NCBI GenBank assembly: GCA_004963905.1 | Contig: SUGL01000024.1 | Coordinates: forward strand, 33,501 to 97,500 | Reading direction: 5' to 3' | DNA from: Mesorhizobium sp. | GTDB lineage: Bacteria; Pseudomonadota; Alphaproteobacteria; Rhizobiales; Rhizobiaceae | Length of the DNA stretch: 64,000 nucleotides | Part shown: positions 31,981-43,335 of the stretch, in pieces | Position numbering within the stretch: the first letter of the stretch is position 1 | Layout of the letters: each line of letters starts with the position of its first letter | Position numbers and translations under genes: made by a program | Notes under the pieces: model-generated | Told to the model about the DNA's origin: nothing | Database searches by the model: none | What the model saw: the letters and a program-made list of their open reading frames with translations, nothing else

Positions 31981-34596
31981 ATGCTTCTGGAAAGGCAGAC
32001 GCAGCTCCAGCAATTGGAAGCCCTTCTGGCGGATGCGATGCAAGGCTGCGGCCGCGTCGCGGCGCTGTCGGGCGAGGCCGGCGCCGGCAAGACGGCGCTG
32101 GTCGAGGCTTTCGTGGACCATGTGGGCGTGGATCATGTTGGTGTGGATCGCGCGGGGCAGGGGGTAACCTTGCTGCGCAGCGCCTGCGAGGACCTGTCGA
32201 TCCCCGATCCGCTGGGACCGCTCTACGACCTCGCCCGCGAGGCGCAGTGGGAACTGCCGCGCGCGATCGACGACCGGCAGGGGCAGAAGCTGCCGTTGTT
32301 TTCCGATGCGCTCGACGTCTTCGAGGCCAAGGGTCCGAGCCTGCTCGTCATCGAGGACCTGCATTGGGCGGATGACGCGACGCTCGATTTCGTCCGCTTC
32401 CTCGACCGGCGCATTGCAAACTCCCACATCCTGCTCTTGGTCACGGCGCGCACCGATCGCAGCGAGGGGCAGGCGCGCGTGCGCCGGGCGCTCGGCGAGA
32501 TCCCGGCCGGCAATGTCGCGCGTATCGAGGTGCCGCTGCTCAGCGAGGCCGCCGTGCTGTCGCTCGCGGAACAGGCCGATCGCGACGGCGACGCCATCTA
32601 CCGGGCCACCGCCGGCAATGCCTTCTTCGTCACCGAGCTGCTCGCCGCCGAAAGCGACAGCGCGCTGCCGGCGAGCGTGCGCGACGCGGTGCTGGCACGG
32701 GCCGAGCGGCTGTCGCCCGGCGCCCGCTCAATGTTGGATGCGGTATCCGTGTTTCCGCGCCGCGCCGATGCCTGGGCGCTCAGCGGCCTGTGCGGGATCG
32801 CCGCCGCCGGCCAACTCGCCGAATGCGTCAGCCAGGGCCTGCTCGAGGATTTCGGCGACGGCTACGCCTTCCGGCACGAGATCGCCCGCCGGGCCATCGA
32901 GATGTCGCTGACGCCGAGCCGACGGCGCGAGTACAACCAGCGCGCACTGGCGGCACTGCAGGAGAACCCGGATGTGGCCACCGCAAGGCTGGTGCATCAT
33001 GCGGTGGAGGCGCAGAACCTGGAGGCCGTGCGTGAACTCGCGCCGATCGCCGCGCGCGAGGCTTCGCATGTCGGCGCGCATCGGGATGCCGCCGGCTATT
33101 ACGAAGTCGCCTTGCACTATGCCGACGCCCTGCCGATGGAAAGCCAGGCTGCTCTTCACGAAGGCCATGCCTTCGAGTGCCATCTCATCGGTCGCGTCGA
33201 CGCGGCCATGGAGGCACAGGGCGAAGCGCGCCGGCTGCGGCAAGCGCTGGGCGACAGGCTAAAGGAAGGCGACAGCCTCAGATGCATGTCGCGCTTCGCC
33301 TATCTCATCGGCGATCGCGAGGCCGCGGACCGGTTCGGGAAGCAGGCCGTCGAGCTGCTGGAAACGGCGCCCGACAGTGCCGAGCTTGCCATGGCCTACT
33401 CGAACCTGTCGCAGCTGGCGATGCTGGCGGAACGGCTCGAGGAAACGCTTTCGCTTGGAGCCAAGGCCGTCGAGCTGGCGGAGCGACTGAACCGGCCGGA
33501 CATCCTTTGTCACGCGCTCAACAATGTCGGGGCAGCCGGACAATGGCTGGATTTCGCCAAAGGGCGGCGCGACCTCGCCCGCAGCCTGGGGATAGCGCTT
33601 GCGGGGAATTTCCAGGAGCATGCGGCGCGCGCTTTCACCAATTGCGCCTGCGTCGAGATGAACCGGATCAACCTCAACGAGGCGGAAGCCCTTCTCGACC
33701 GTGGCATCGCCTATTGCGTCGAGAACGATCTCGCGACCTGGCGCGACTACATGCGCGGCGTACAGGCGCAGCTGTTGCTGCGGCGCGGCCTGTGGAACGA
33801 CGCGGCCGCGATCGCGCATGACGTCATCGACAACGAGGCAACGACGGCGCTGGTGCGCTACCCCTCGCTGGTGGCGCTGGCGAGGCTGCGCATCCGGCGC
33901 GGCGATCCTTCGGCCGAGCCGATGCTGGATGAGATGAGACGGTTCCTGGACAAGGGCATGGAGCTGCAGCGGCTGGCGCCTTACGCGATGGTGATGGCCG
34001 AGCTTGCATGGCTCGAGCAAGGCGACAGGGAAGAGGCGCTGCGCCTGATCGACCTGGCCGAAAGTCTGTCGCCGACGCGCGCCGTGTTCGGCGAGCTGGC
34101 GACCTGGCGGCAGCTGCTGGCGCCTGACAGCGATCCGGGCGAGACCGACGGCATGGCGGAGCCGCATCGCCTTCTGCTTGCCGGCGACTGGCAGGGGGCC
34201 GCGGCACTCTGGGCTGGGATGGAGGCTCCCTTCGAGCGCGCGCTCGCCCTGCTGCAGGGCGACGAGGCGGCACTGCGCGAAGCGCTCGACATTTTCGAAG
34301 GGCTCGGCGCGAGGCCGGTGGCGCAGCATGTGCGCGGCATGATGCGGGAGAGCGGCGTCAGCCATATCGCACGGGGACCAAGGCAGGCAACGCGCGCCAA
34401 CCTCGCCGGCCTGACCCAGCGCCAGATGGAAGTCCTGCAGCTGATCGAGCGTGGCTTCTCCAACAAGAAGATCGCGGCGCATCTGACCATCTCGCCGAAG
34501 ACGGTCGATCATCATGTATCAGCGGTGCTGGAGAAGCTGGAAGCCGTCTCGCGTGGCGAGGCGACGGCCGCGGCGCGGGCGTCGGGGCTGTTGTAA
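31981..34596 (+). CDS. Large ATP-binding LuxR-family regulator (LAL/MalT-like)
   Basis: An 871-residue transcription factor of the LAL/MalT type. It has an N-terminal P-loop ATPase with Walker A GEAGAGKTAL (residues 30-39) and Walker B LLVIEDLHWADDA (about 120-132), a long helical TPR-like middle region (about 330-780), and a C-terminal LuxR helix-turn-helix starting LTQRQMEVLQLIERGFSNKK (about 811-870). Such proteins multimerise with ATP and an effector to activate transcription. The divergent DUF4242 gene is the probable target. The ATG has only a weak ribosome-binding site (CGAAAG). Confidence 0.88.
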   Translation: MLLERQTQLQQLEALLADAMQGCGRVAALSGEAGAGKTALVEAFVDHVGVDHVGVDRAGQGVTLLRSACEDLSIPDPLGPLYDLAREAQWELPRAIDDRQGQKLPLFSDALDVFEAKGPSLLVIEDLHWADDATLDFVRFLDRRIANSHILLLVTARTDRSEGQARVRRALGEIPAGNVARIEVPLLSEAAVLSLAEQADRDGDAIYRATAGNAFFVTELLAAESDSALPASVRDAVLARAERLSPGARSMLDAVSVFPRRADAWALSGLCGIAAAGQLAECVSQGLLEDFGDGYAFRHEIARRAIEMSLTPSRRREYNQRALAALQENPDVATARLVHHAVEAQNLEAVRELAPIAAREASHVGAHRDAAGYYEVALHYADALPMESQAALHEGHAFECHLIGRVDAAMEAQGEARRLRQALGDRLKEGDSLRCMSRFAYLIGDREAADRFGKQAVELLETAPDSAELAMAYSNLSQLAMLAERLEETLSLGAKAVELAERLNRPDILCHALNNVGAAGQWLDFAKGRRDLARSLGIALAGNFQEHAARAFTNCACVEMNRINLNEAEALLDRGIAYCVENDLATWRDYMRGVQAQLLLRRGLWNDAAAIAHDVIDNEATTALVRYPSLVALARLRIRRGDPSAEPMLDEMRRFLDKGMELQRLAPYAMVMAELAWLEQGDREEALRLIDLAESLSPTRAVFGELATWRQLLAPDSDPGETDGMAEPHRLLLAGDWQGAAALWAGMEAPFERALALLQGDEAALREALDIFEGLGARPVAQHVRGMMRESGVSHIARGPRQATRANLAGLTQRQMEVLQLIERGFSNKKIAAHLTISPKTVDHHVSAVLEKLEAVSRGEATAAARASGLL

Positions 34597-34618
34597 CGCG
34601 AAAGAAAATCGCCAACGC

Positions 34619-34679
34619 TGGCGCTGCCCCTCATCCGCCCTTCGGGCACCTTCTCCCCGTTCAACGGGGAGAAGGAAGA
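34619..34679. repeat. Full copy of the 60-bp intergenic repeat unit, also a terminator-like hairpin
   Basis: Begins GGCGCTGCCCCTCATCCGCC and ends with the palindrome CCTTCTCCCCGTT/AACGGGGAGAAGG (stem 11-13 bp). It lies exactly between the convergent LuxR regulator and secA and probably terminates both. Same unit as at 23.3-23.5 kb. Confidence 0.75.
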
Positions 34680-34684
34680 GGGGG

Positions 34685-37417
<2,733 letters not shown>

Positions 37418-37681
37418 CCAATGGTCCTTTCGATAGCAATTTTAGCCGTTTGCGACAGGCGCCTGGCGGGCCTATCAAATCCGCGTGAATGCGGACAAAC
37501 GCAAAAAGCGCCCGGAAAACGGTTCTGGACGCCAAGTCGTTGGACAGATAAGAGGGGGCTCAACTGATGTCAACGCCGCGTTAGCCCTAGGGGCAGCGCC
37601 AAATTCCGCCACAATCGGACTGATCTGGAACCTTTCCGCTCAAGCGATCCTTATTGGCAATCCCCATTGGAGTTTATCTTG

Positions 37682-38599
37682 ATGTCCCTGCTGTTCCGCC
37701 GCGCGTCGCTCGCCAGCCTTGGCCTGGCCTTCGGGCTCTCGGCACTTTCACTGTCGCCGCTGATGGCGCAGGAAACCAAGCCAGCCCAGCCGGACGCCGC
37801 GGCTCCCGCCGCAGCGCCGGTCGACCCGAACGCCATCGTCGCCACCATCAACGGCGAGAAGCTGACCGAGGCTGATCTTGCGCTCGCCGAAGGCGAGCTG
37901 TCGCAGCAGTTCCAGCAGCTGCCGCCGGAACAGCGCCGCGCCGCCGCCCTTTCGGCCGCCATCGAAATCCGCGTCATGGCCAAGAAGGCGGTCGACAGCG
38001 GTCTCGACAAGGATGCCGATTTCCAGCGCCGGATGGCGTTCCTGCAGCAGCGCGCCCTGCATGGCGAGGTGGTCGAGAAGGAGGTCGTCAACAAGGTGAC
38101 GGACGCCGAGGTTCGCGCCCGCTACGACCAGGAAATCGCCAACACGCCGCCGGTCAATGAAATCCACGCCCGTCACATCCTCGTGAAGACGAAGGAAGAG
38201 GCCGAGGCGATCATCAAGCAGCTCGACGGCGGCGCCGATTTCCAGAAGCTCGCCAACGAGCATACCAGCGACCCGAGCGGCAAGTCGAACGGCGGCGATC
38301 TCGGCTGGTTCGGTCCCGGGCAGATGGTGCCGGAGTTCGACAAGGCGGCCTTCGCGCTCGATGTCGGCAAATACTCCAAGGAGCCGGTGCAGTCGCAGTT
38401 CGGCTGGCACGTCATCAAGGTCGAGGACAAGCGCGCCAAGCAGCCGCCGGCCTTCGACGACGTCAAGGACCAGGCCAAGCAGGCCGTCATCCGCGACAAG
38501 TATTTCGCCATGGTCAAGGAATTGCGCGGCGCCGCCAAGGTCGATATCCCGGACGGAAAGCTGAAGGCCGCGGTCGACACGCTGGAAAGCGGCAAGTAA
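37682..38599 (+). CDS. Peptidyl-prolyl cis-trans isomerase, parvulin type (PpiC/PrsA-like)
   Basis: A 305-residue exported foldase. A signal peptide (cleavage about after SLSPLMA, residues 20-25) is followed by an alanine/proline-rich linker, an N-terminal SurA-like helical part, and a parvulin domain (about residues 160-265) with EIHARHILVKTKEEAEAIIK, GGDLGWFGPGQMVPEFDKAA and SQFGWHVIKVED. ATG 37682 is preceded by TTGGAG. Divergent from secA: both serve protein export. It is followed by a strong terminator. Confidence 0.9.
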   Translation: MSLLFRRASLASLGLAFGLSALSLSPLMAQETKPAQPDAAAPAAAPVDPNAIVATINGEKLTEADLALAEGELSQQFQQLPPEQRRAAALSAAIEIRVMAKKAVDSGLDKDADFQRRMAFLQQRALHGEVVEKEVVNKVTDAEVRARYDQEIANTPPVNEIHARHILVKTKEEAEAIIKQLDGGADFQKLANEHTSDPSGKSNGGDLGWFGPGQMVPEFDKAAFALDVGKYSKEPVQSQFGWHVIKVEDKRAKQPPAFDDVKDQAKQAVIRDKYFAMVKELRGAAKVDIPDGKLKAAVDTLESGK

Positions 38600-38623
38600 T
38601 CCGCTCTCGCTTGGGAACTTTGC

Positions 38624-38655
38624 AAAGGGCGCCTTCGGGCGCCCTTTCGCGTTTA
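38624..38655 (+). terminator. Intrinsic terminator after the parvulin gene
   Basis: AAAGGGCGCC pairs perfectly with GGCGCCCTTT around a TTCG tetraloop (38624-38647), followed by CGCGTTT. The stem begins 25 bases after the stop codon. Confidence 0.85.
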
Positions 38656-38708
38656 AAGCGCGTCGCGCTTTTGCACGTGTCCTTGCCCTAGGCGTGGGGC
38701 GCCGTTTT

Positions 38709-39029
38709 TCATTGCCTTGTGTGCACAGCCAGATGGACTCCGGTGGCCTTCTGCAAGTGGCTGATGACGGAAAACAGGTTGCCTGCCGTGGGGTTGCCTG
38801 CAGCGCTGAACATCCGCATGAGGCTTTTTGGTGGCTTGCCAACGTCCTCGGCGAGTTCCTCGAAGCCAATGGTCGCGTTGATATAGTCGCGCAATACGAG
38901 CTTGCCCGTGTCGACATCTCCATTGAGGAGCAGCTCGACGGCTTCACCGAGAAGGGCAGCGCGAAATGCCATATCGGTGTCGGCACGTGCCTTGACAGTC
39001 TCCTTGAAGTCGCGGGTCAGAGGCATCAT
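38709..39029 (-). CDS. HigA/addiction-module antidote-like HTH protein
   Basis: A 106-residue helix-turn-helix protein resembling the COG3636 (HigA-type) putative addiction module antidotes. The N-terminus MMPLTRDFKETVKARADTD and the sequence INATIGFEELAEDVGKPPKS LMRMFSAAGNPTAGNL are characteristic of that group. No toxin gene (RelE/HigB type) is beside it, and a TetR gene follows upstream on the same strand. The start at 39029 has AAAGGGCGAT before it. It may be a solitary regulator rather than a functional antitoxin. Confidence 0.7.
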   Translation of the reverse strand: MMPLTRDFKETVKARADTDMAFRAALLGEAVELLLNGDVDTGKLVLRDYINATIGFEELAEDVGKPPKSLMRMFSAAGNPTAGNLFSVISHLQKATGVHLAVHTRQ

Positions 39030-39089
39030 TATCGCCCTTTCTTTCGCTGCCGGTACTCTTGCCATCGGCCTTGGCGGCCTTGACGGCGG

Positions 39090-39689
39090 CTAGGGGCGGT
39101 CGCGAAGGATGCCGCGCGCCAGGTAGCGGACCACGGTCCGGATCGTCGCCTCGTCTTCATCGAGGCGGTTGGTCAGAAGATGCCGCCACGCATAGGAGGC
39201 GATCAGGTCGGCCACGATCTCGGCATCGACGTCAGCCGCCACCTCGCCGCGCGCCTTGGCGCGCTCGATCATCAGGCCGGTATGGGCGCGGCGCCCTTTC
39301 GCATAGTCGGCGAGCGCCGCCGCCGCGGTCTCGTCGGACTGCGCTTCGGCGATCAGCGACCGGAAGACGTTGCCGGACGAAGTGTCGCGCCAGTGCGCGA
39401 ACAGATTCGCCAGGAAGCCGGCGAGATCTTCCTCGAGCTTGCCGGCATCGGGCACCTCGACGCGTTTTTGCCGCTGGTAGACTTCGATCAGCAGCGCCGC
39501 CTTGCTCGGCCACCAGCGATAGATGGTCGGTTTGCCGGCCCGCGCCCGCCGCGCGACCGCCTCGATCGAGAAGCCGGAATAGCCCGCCTCGCTCAGCACC
39601 GCCTCGGCGGCCTCGATGATGGCGTCGGCGCTTTCCGGGTTTCGCCTGGCGCCGATCGACTTGCGCCCCGGGGCGGCAACTTCGCCCAT
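39090..39689 (-). CDS. TetR/AcrR-family transcriptional regulator
   Basis: A 199-residue repressor with the TetR DNA-binding domain at the N-terminus (IIEAAEAVLSEAGYSGFSIE to AGKPTIYRWWPSKAALLIE, about residues 20-65) and a C-terminal ligand-binding domain of the TetR_C_16/PsrA-like kind. The target is unknown; the gene is divergent from argJ but separated by a mosaic repeat, so it need not control it. The open frame extends much further upstream, but ATG 39689 behind AAGGACGACG is the natural start. Confidence 0.88.
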   Translation of the reverse strand: MGEVAAPGRKSIGARRNPESADAIIEAAEAVLSEAGYSGFSIEAVARRARAGKPTIYRWWPSKAALLIEVYQRQKRVEVPDAGKLEEDLAGFLANLFAHWRDTSSGNVFRSLIAEAQSDETAAAALADYAKGRRAHTGLMIERAKARGEVAADVDAEIVADLIASYAWRHLLTNRLDEDEATIRTVVRYLARGILRDRP

Positions 39690-39711
39690 ATCGTCGTCCT
39701 TAGATTGTCTT

Positions 39712-39762
39712 GACGCAATTCCGGACGGAAAGACCGCTTCACACTTTTCCTGGAATTGCTTT
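39712..39762. repeat. Rhizobial intergenic mosaic element
   Basis: The imperfect palindrome GCAATTCCGGACGGAAA to CACTTTTCCTGGAATTGC is the best-preserved copy in the window. It lies between the tetR and argJ starts. Confidence 0.8.
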
Positions 39763-39936
39763 AGCCGATGAATCTTCCGCTGATCATATTGGGTCCTGAG
39801 GCGAAACGAAACGGATCGTTTTAGATCGCGGCGTGACCTGTGAAGCCCATGAAATGCGGCCAGAACGCCTCTTGCGCCGGCGCGCGCTATCGGGCAAACC
39901 GGCCTTCCTTTCGCGTTCTGCCGCTTCGGGGTCCCA

Positions 39937-41178
39937 ATGTCCGCAACGATTTCGCCGCTCGCGCCGAAGAAATATCCGAAAATGCCGGCCATCGAGGGCG
40001 TGCGCATCGCCACCGCGGAGGCCGGGATCAAGTACCGGAACCGCACCGACCTGCTTGCCATGGTCTTCGATCCGGGCACGGCCGTCGCCGGCGTCTTCAC
40101 CCGCTCGAAATGTCCCTCGGCACCGGTCGACTACTGCCGCCAGAACCTGCCCGCCGGCAGGGCGCGCGTGCTGGTGGTGAATTCCGGCAATGCCAACGCC
40201 TTCACCGGCAAGAAGGGCAAGGCCTCGACGGCGCTGACGGGCGAGGCGGCGGCGAAGGCCGCCGGCTGCTCCGAGAGCGAGGTGTTCCTGGCTTCGACCG
40301 GAGTCATCGGGGAGCCGCTCGACACCAACAAATTCAGCCACCTGCTGGCCGGCCTGGTGAAGGATGGCAAGCCGGATCTGTGGACCGAGGCTGCGAAGGC
40401 CATCATGACCACGGACACCTATCCGAAGGTGGCAACCCAGACGGTGAAGCTCGGCGACGCCGACGTCACCATCAACGGCATCGCCAAGGGGGCCGGCATG
40501 ATCGCGCCCGACATGGCGACGATGCTCTCCTTCATCGCCACCGACGCGCCGATCGCAGCCCCCGTGCTGCAGGATCTCTTGTCGCGCGGCACCGCCAAGA
40601 CCTTCAATGCCGTCACCGTCGACAGCGACACCTCGACCAGCGACACGCTGCTCATCTTCGCCACCGGCAAGGCAGCCGCGCGTGGCGCGCCTGCGATCAG
40701 CGACCCAAAGGACGCGCGGCTCGGCGCCTTCCGCCGCGCGCTCGGCAAGGTGCTGAAGTCGCTGGCGCTGCAAGTGGTGCGCGACGGCGAGGGCGCGCGC
40801 AAGCAGGTCGAGGTGACCGTCACCGGGGCCAAGTCCGCCCGCTCGGCCAAGCGCATCGCGCTCTCGATCGCCAATTCGCCGCTGGTCAAGACGGCGGTCG
40901 CCGGCGAGGACGCCAATTGGGGCCGCGTCGTCATGGCCGTCGGCAAGGCCGGCGAGCCGGCCGACCGCGATCGGCTGTCGATCTGGTTCGGCGACAACCG
41001 TCTGGCGCATGAGGGCGAGCGCGATCCGGACTACTCCGAGGAAGCGACGTCGGCCTATATGAAGCGCGACGATATCCGCATCCGCGCCGACATCGGCATC
41101 GGCCGCGGCAAGGCGACGGTGTGGACCTGCGACCTCACCAAGGAATATGTCGCCATCAACGGCGACTACCGGAGCTGA
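39937..41178 (+). CDS. argJ: Bifunctional ornithine acetyltransferase / N-acetylglutamate synthase
   Basis: A 413-residue arginine-biosynthesis enzyme that recycles the acetyl group from N-acetylornithine to glutamate. The self-cleavage site is in [15 protein letters not shown], with Thr195 as nucleophile after Ala194, generating the alpha and beta chains. C-terminal [16 protein letters not shown] is the typical end. The stop codon overlaps the start of the GNAT gene (TGATG), and mutT overlaps that in turn, so the three form one operon. Confidence 0.95.
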   Translation: MSATISPLAPKKYPKMPAIEGVRIATAEAGIKYRNRTDLLAMVFDPGTAVAGVFTRSKCPSAPVDYCRQNLPAGRARVLVVNSGNANAFTGKKGKASTALTGEAAAKAAGCSESEVFLASTGVIGEPLDTNKFSHLLAGLVKDGKPDLWTEAAKAIMTTDTYPKVATQTVKLGDADVTINGIAKGAGMIAPDMATMLSFIATDAPIAAPVLQDLLSRGTAKTFNAVTVDSDTSTSDTLLIFATGKAAARGAPAISDPKDARLGAFRRALGKVLKSLALQVVRDGEGARKQVEVTVTGAKSARSAKRIALSIANSPLVKTAVAGEDANWGRVVMAVGKAGEPADRDRLSIWFGDNRLAHEGERDPDYSEEATSAYMKRDDIRIRADIGIGRGKATVWTCDLTKEYVAINGDYRS

Positions 41179-41954
41179 TGGCGCCGGTGTCTAGGCATCC
41201 GGCGAGCGTGTTGGCGGTCGTGCGCCGCTATGAGGCGGCGGGCTTTCGCGCCTGGCCGGCGGCGGCCGTCCACTACGACGGGACCTGGGTGGTGCGGCTG
41301 ACGGCCGGCCACCCGGCGAAGCGCCTGAATTCCGTCAATCCGCTCGATCCGGGCGATACCCATGCCATCGCCGAACGCATCGTGCGCGCCAGCCGCCGCT
41401 TCGACGCTTACGGCCGGCCGCTGACCTTTCGCATGTCGCCACTTTCGGGGCAGGTGCTGTCGAAGCATCTCGACGAGGCGGGCTGGAGTCGGTTCGACGA
41501 ATCGCTGGTGATGCGGCTGCCGCTCAAGGAGGCGCAGCTCGACGCCGCGATGGACCAGATTCCGCTGAAGGACATCAGCCGCTTCATCGGCGCGGCGATC
41601 AAGACGAACGGCTCGGACGTCGCGCTGCGGCCCGGCCTGTCGGAGGTCATCGGCGCCATTCAGCCGGAAGCGGGGCTGTTTGCGCTCGAAGACGGCGAGC
41701 CGCTGTCGACGCTGATCTGTGTCCATGACGGCGACCTCGCGGGACTGTTCGAGGTCGCCACCGAGAAATCGGCACGCAAGAAGGGCCATGGCCGCAACCT
41801 CATCCTGTCGGCGCTGAAATGGGCGCGGCTGCGCGGCGCGCGCGAAGCCTGGCTGCAGGTCGAGGCCGGCAATGTTCCGGCGCTGTCGCTCTATCGGTCG
41901 CTCGGCTTCGAGGAAGTCTATCGCTACCACTATCGCCGGCCACCCGGCGCATGA
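41178..41954 (+). CDS. GNAT-family N-acetyltransferase
   Basis: A 258-residue protein with a single GNAT domain in its C-terminal half (about residues 150-255), shown by LAGLFEVATEKSARKKGHGR, where GHGR is the acetyl-CoA loop, and AWLQVEAGNVPALSLYRSLG. The N-terminal half is divergent but resembles a second, degenerate GNAT fold. ATG 41178 overlaps the argJ stop codon. The substrate is unknown; co-occurrence with argJ and mutT is conserved in Rhizobiales. Confidence 0.85.
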   Translation: MAPVSRHPASVLAVVRRYEAAGFRAWPAAAVHYDGTWVVRLTAGHPAKRLNSVNPLDPGDTHAIAERIVRASRRFDAYGRPLTFRMSPLSGQVLSKHLDEAGWSRFDESLVMRLPLKEAQLDAAMDQIPLKDISRFIGAAIKTNGSDVALRPGLSEVIGAIQPEAGLFALEDGEPLSTLICVHDGDLAGLFEVATEKSARKKGHGRNLILSALKWARLRGAREAWLQVEAGNVPALSLYRSLGFEEVYRYHYRRPPGA

Positions 41955-42373
41955 GCGAGATCAAGCCGACAGGAAAGCGCCTGCTCCTCGTCGCGGCCTG
42001 CGCGCTGGTCGACGCCGACCGGCGCGTGCTTCTGGCGCAGCGCCCTCAGGGCAAGCAGCTCGCCGGCTTGTGGGAGTTCCCAGGCGGCAAGGTCGAATCC
42101 GGCGAGACGCCCGAGGAATGCCTGGTGCGGGAGCTGCATGAGGAGCTGGGTATCGAGACCGAGATCCCTTGCCTGGCGCCGCTCACCTTCGCCAGCCACA
42201 GCTATGACGATTTCCACCTGCTGATGCCGCTCTATGTCTGCCGGAAGTTCCGCGGCATCGCGCAGCCGAAGGAAGGGCAAGGCCTGAAATGGGTCAGGCC
42301 GCGCCAGATGCGCGACTATCCGATGCCGCCGGCGGACGCGCCGCTGATCCAGTTCCTCATCGATCTGTTGTGA
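41951..42373 (+). CDS. mutT: (Deoxy)nucleoside triphosphate pyrophosphohydrolase MutT
   Basis: A 140-residue Nudix hydrolase that removes oxidised 8-oxo-dGTP. The Nudix box starts GGKVESGETPEECLVRELHE and continues ELGI (about residues 37-60) and is complete. QLAGLWEFPGGK just before it is typical of MutT. The start overlaps the preceding stop codon (ATGA), and the longer open frame upstream is a shadow of the GNAT gene. Confidence 0.92.
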   Translation: MSEIKPTGKRLLLVAACALVDADRRVLLAQRPQGKQLAGLWEFPGGKVESGETPEECLVRELHEELGIETEIPCLAPLTFASHSYDDFHLLMPLYVCRKFRGIAQPKEGQGLKWVRPRQMRDYPMPPADAPLIQFLIDLL

Positions 42374-42430
42374 TCGTCGGAGCAGTTCGCGTTTCCACCG
42401 GACGCCGAACTGCTCCGACGATTCTTGTTT

Positions 42431-42475
42431 TACGCGATTCCGGACGGAAAACCGCTGCGCACTTTTCCTGGAGCA
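42431..42475. repeat. Rhizobial intergenic mosaic element
   Basis: Starts ACGCGATTCCGGACGGAAA and ends CACTTTTCCTGGAG. It lacks the final GGAATTGC of other copies, so it is slightly truncated. It lies between mutT and the small hypothetical gene. Confidence 0.7.
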
Positions 42476-42597
42476 GCGGCGAGCTGCCTTTGCCTCGCCT
42501 GTTTTAGGCAGCGTTAATGGAAGATTTATCTCGACATGGAAGATTGAGGCGAAGTCGTCCGCGCGGCGGCATGCCCGATTTTGTTTGGAGCCATTCC

Positions 42598-42915
42598 ATG
42601 AGCCTCGAGAGAGACTGGGACGCGATCCGGCCCGACCGCACGTTCCGCGCCGCCGATGCCGGCATGGGCATTTTGCGGATCACCTTGCTTTTCGGGTCGG
42701 CCGCAGTGGCGCTGGCACTGATCGCCACGCCTTTCCTCGACAGCCAGCCGCGATCGCAAACCGCGCGTGACGGTTTGGCCGGCGGGCTCGACATGACCAG
42801 CACCGGCTCGATCGGCCACCGCAACACTTACACGCTGCGGCGAAGCGTGCTGCAGCCGCTGCCAAGTTCCGTCTGCGTGATCCGCAACGATGGCAGCCGC
42901 TATGGCGATTGCTAA
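42598..42915 (+). CDS. Small hypothetical protein with one membrane segment
   Basis: A 105-residue protein: N-terminal soluble part (MSLERDWDAIRPDRTFRAAD), one membrane segment (about residues 25-45) and an outside tail ending VCVIRNDGSRYGDC with two cysteines. No domain is recognised. It lies 121 bases before a Flp pilin gene on the same strand, and the order is familiar in rhizobial genomes. The ATG at 42598 has GGAGCCATTCC before it. Confidence 0.65.
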   Translation: MSLERDWDAIRPDRTFRAADAGMGILRITLLFGSAAVALALIATPFLDSQPRSQTARDGLAGGLDMTSTGSIGHRNTYTLRRSVLQPLPSSVCVIRNDGSRYGDC

Positions 42916-42939
42916 TTGGGGCGATTGCTAATTGGTTAA

Positions 42940-43036
42940 TAAATTCAGCGAGAAGAGGCCATTTCATCCCCCGTTAAGCTTTTGCCGTTAACCTTTCTTA
43001 ACGGGTAGGCTCTATGGTTCCCGACAAGAGGGATCG
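42940..43036 (+). promoter_or_regulatory. AT-rich Flp pilin promoter with CtrA-like TTAA repeats
   Basis: The sequence upstream of the pilin has several TTAA units: GTTAAGC, then GTTAACCTTTCTTAACGG. TTAA-N6-TTAA resembles, but is one base shorter than, the CtrA consensus TTAA-N7-TTAA. CtrA control of Flp pilin genes is known in alphaproteobacteria; this is a suggestion only. Confidence 0.3.
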
Positions 43037-43225
43037 ATGACCATGAAAAACCTGCTGCAGCAGTTCATAGAAGATGAATCGGGTGCCACGGCCATTGAAT
43101 ATGGTCTGATCGTCACCGTGTTGTCGCTGGTCATCATCGGCGGCATCGGCAAGGCCGCGGATGCACTCCAGTGGTTGTTCTCCGACAACAACAGCAGACT
43201 TGCCAATGCCTTCGCCCAGCACTGA
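43037..43225 (+). CDS. flp: Flp-family type IVb pilin
   Basis: A 62-residue pilin precursor. After a short leader it has the Flp hallmark ESGATAIEYGLIVTVLSLVI (about residues 14-33), with cleavage expected near G16-A17 and the conserved Glu and Tyr of the mature N-terminus. The C-terminus SDNNSRLANAFAQH is typical. No tad/cpa assembly genes are in the window; they would have to be encoded elsewhere. MTMKN or MKN may be the start. Confidence 0.9.
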   Translation: MTMKNLLQQFIEDESGATAIEYGLIVTVLSLVIIGGIGKAADALQWLFSDNNSRLANAFAQH

Positions 43226-43282
43226 CTGACTAGAAGCAGTCCAGCGTGGCTAGGGTCGCTTAACTGCTCTAACTATTTGTCT

Positions 43283-43330
43283 TTACGGAAATTTCGGACG
43301 GAAACTGTTTCACCTTTTCCGGGAGTTACT
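43283..43330. repeat. Degraded rhizobial intergenic mosaic element
   Basis: ACGGAAATTTCGGACGGAAA and CACCTTTTCCGGGAGTTAC are recognisable but diverged relatives of the elements at 24.7, 39.7 and 42.4 kb. It lies between the pilin and the methyltransferase end. Confidence 0.55.
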
Positions 43331-43335
43331 CCTGA

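Noticed and set aside
39090-40100. Longer TetR protein with 137 extra N-terminal residues
   Set aside because: The extra part crosses a mosaic repeat and the argJ start; no homology and no ribosome-binding site.
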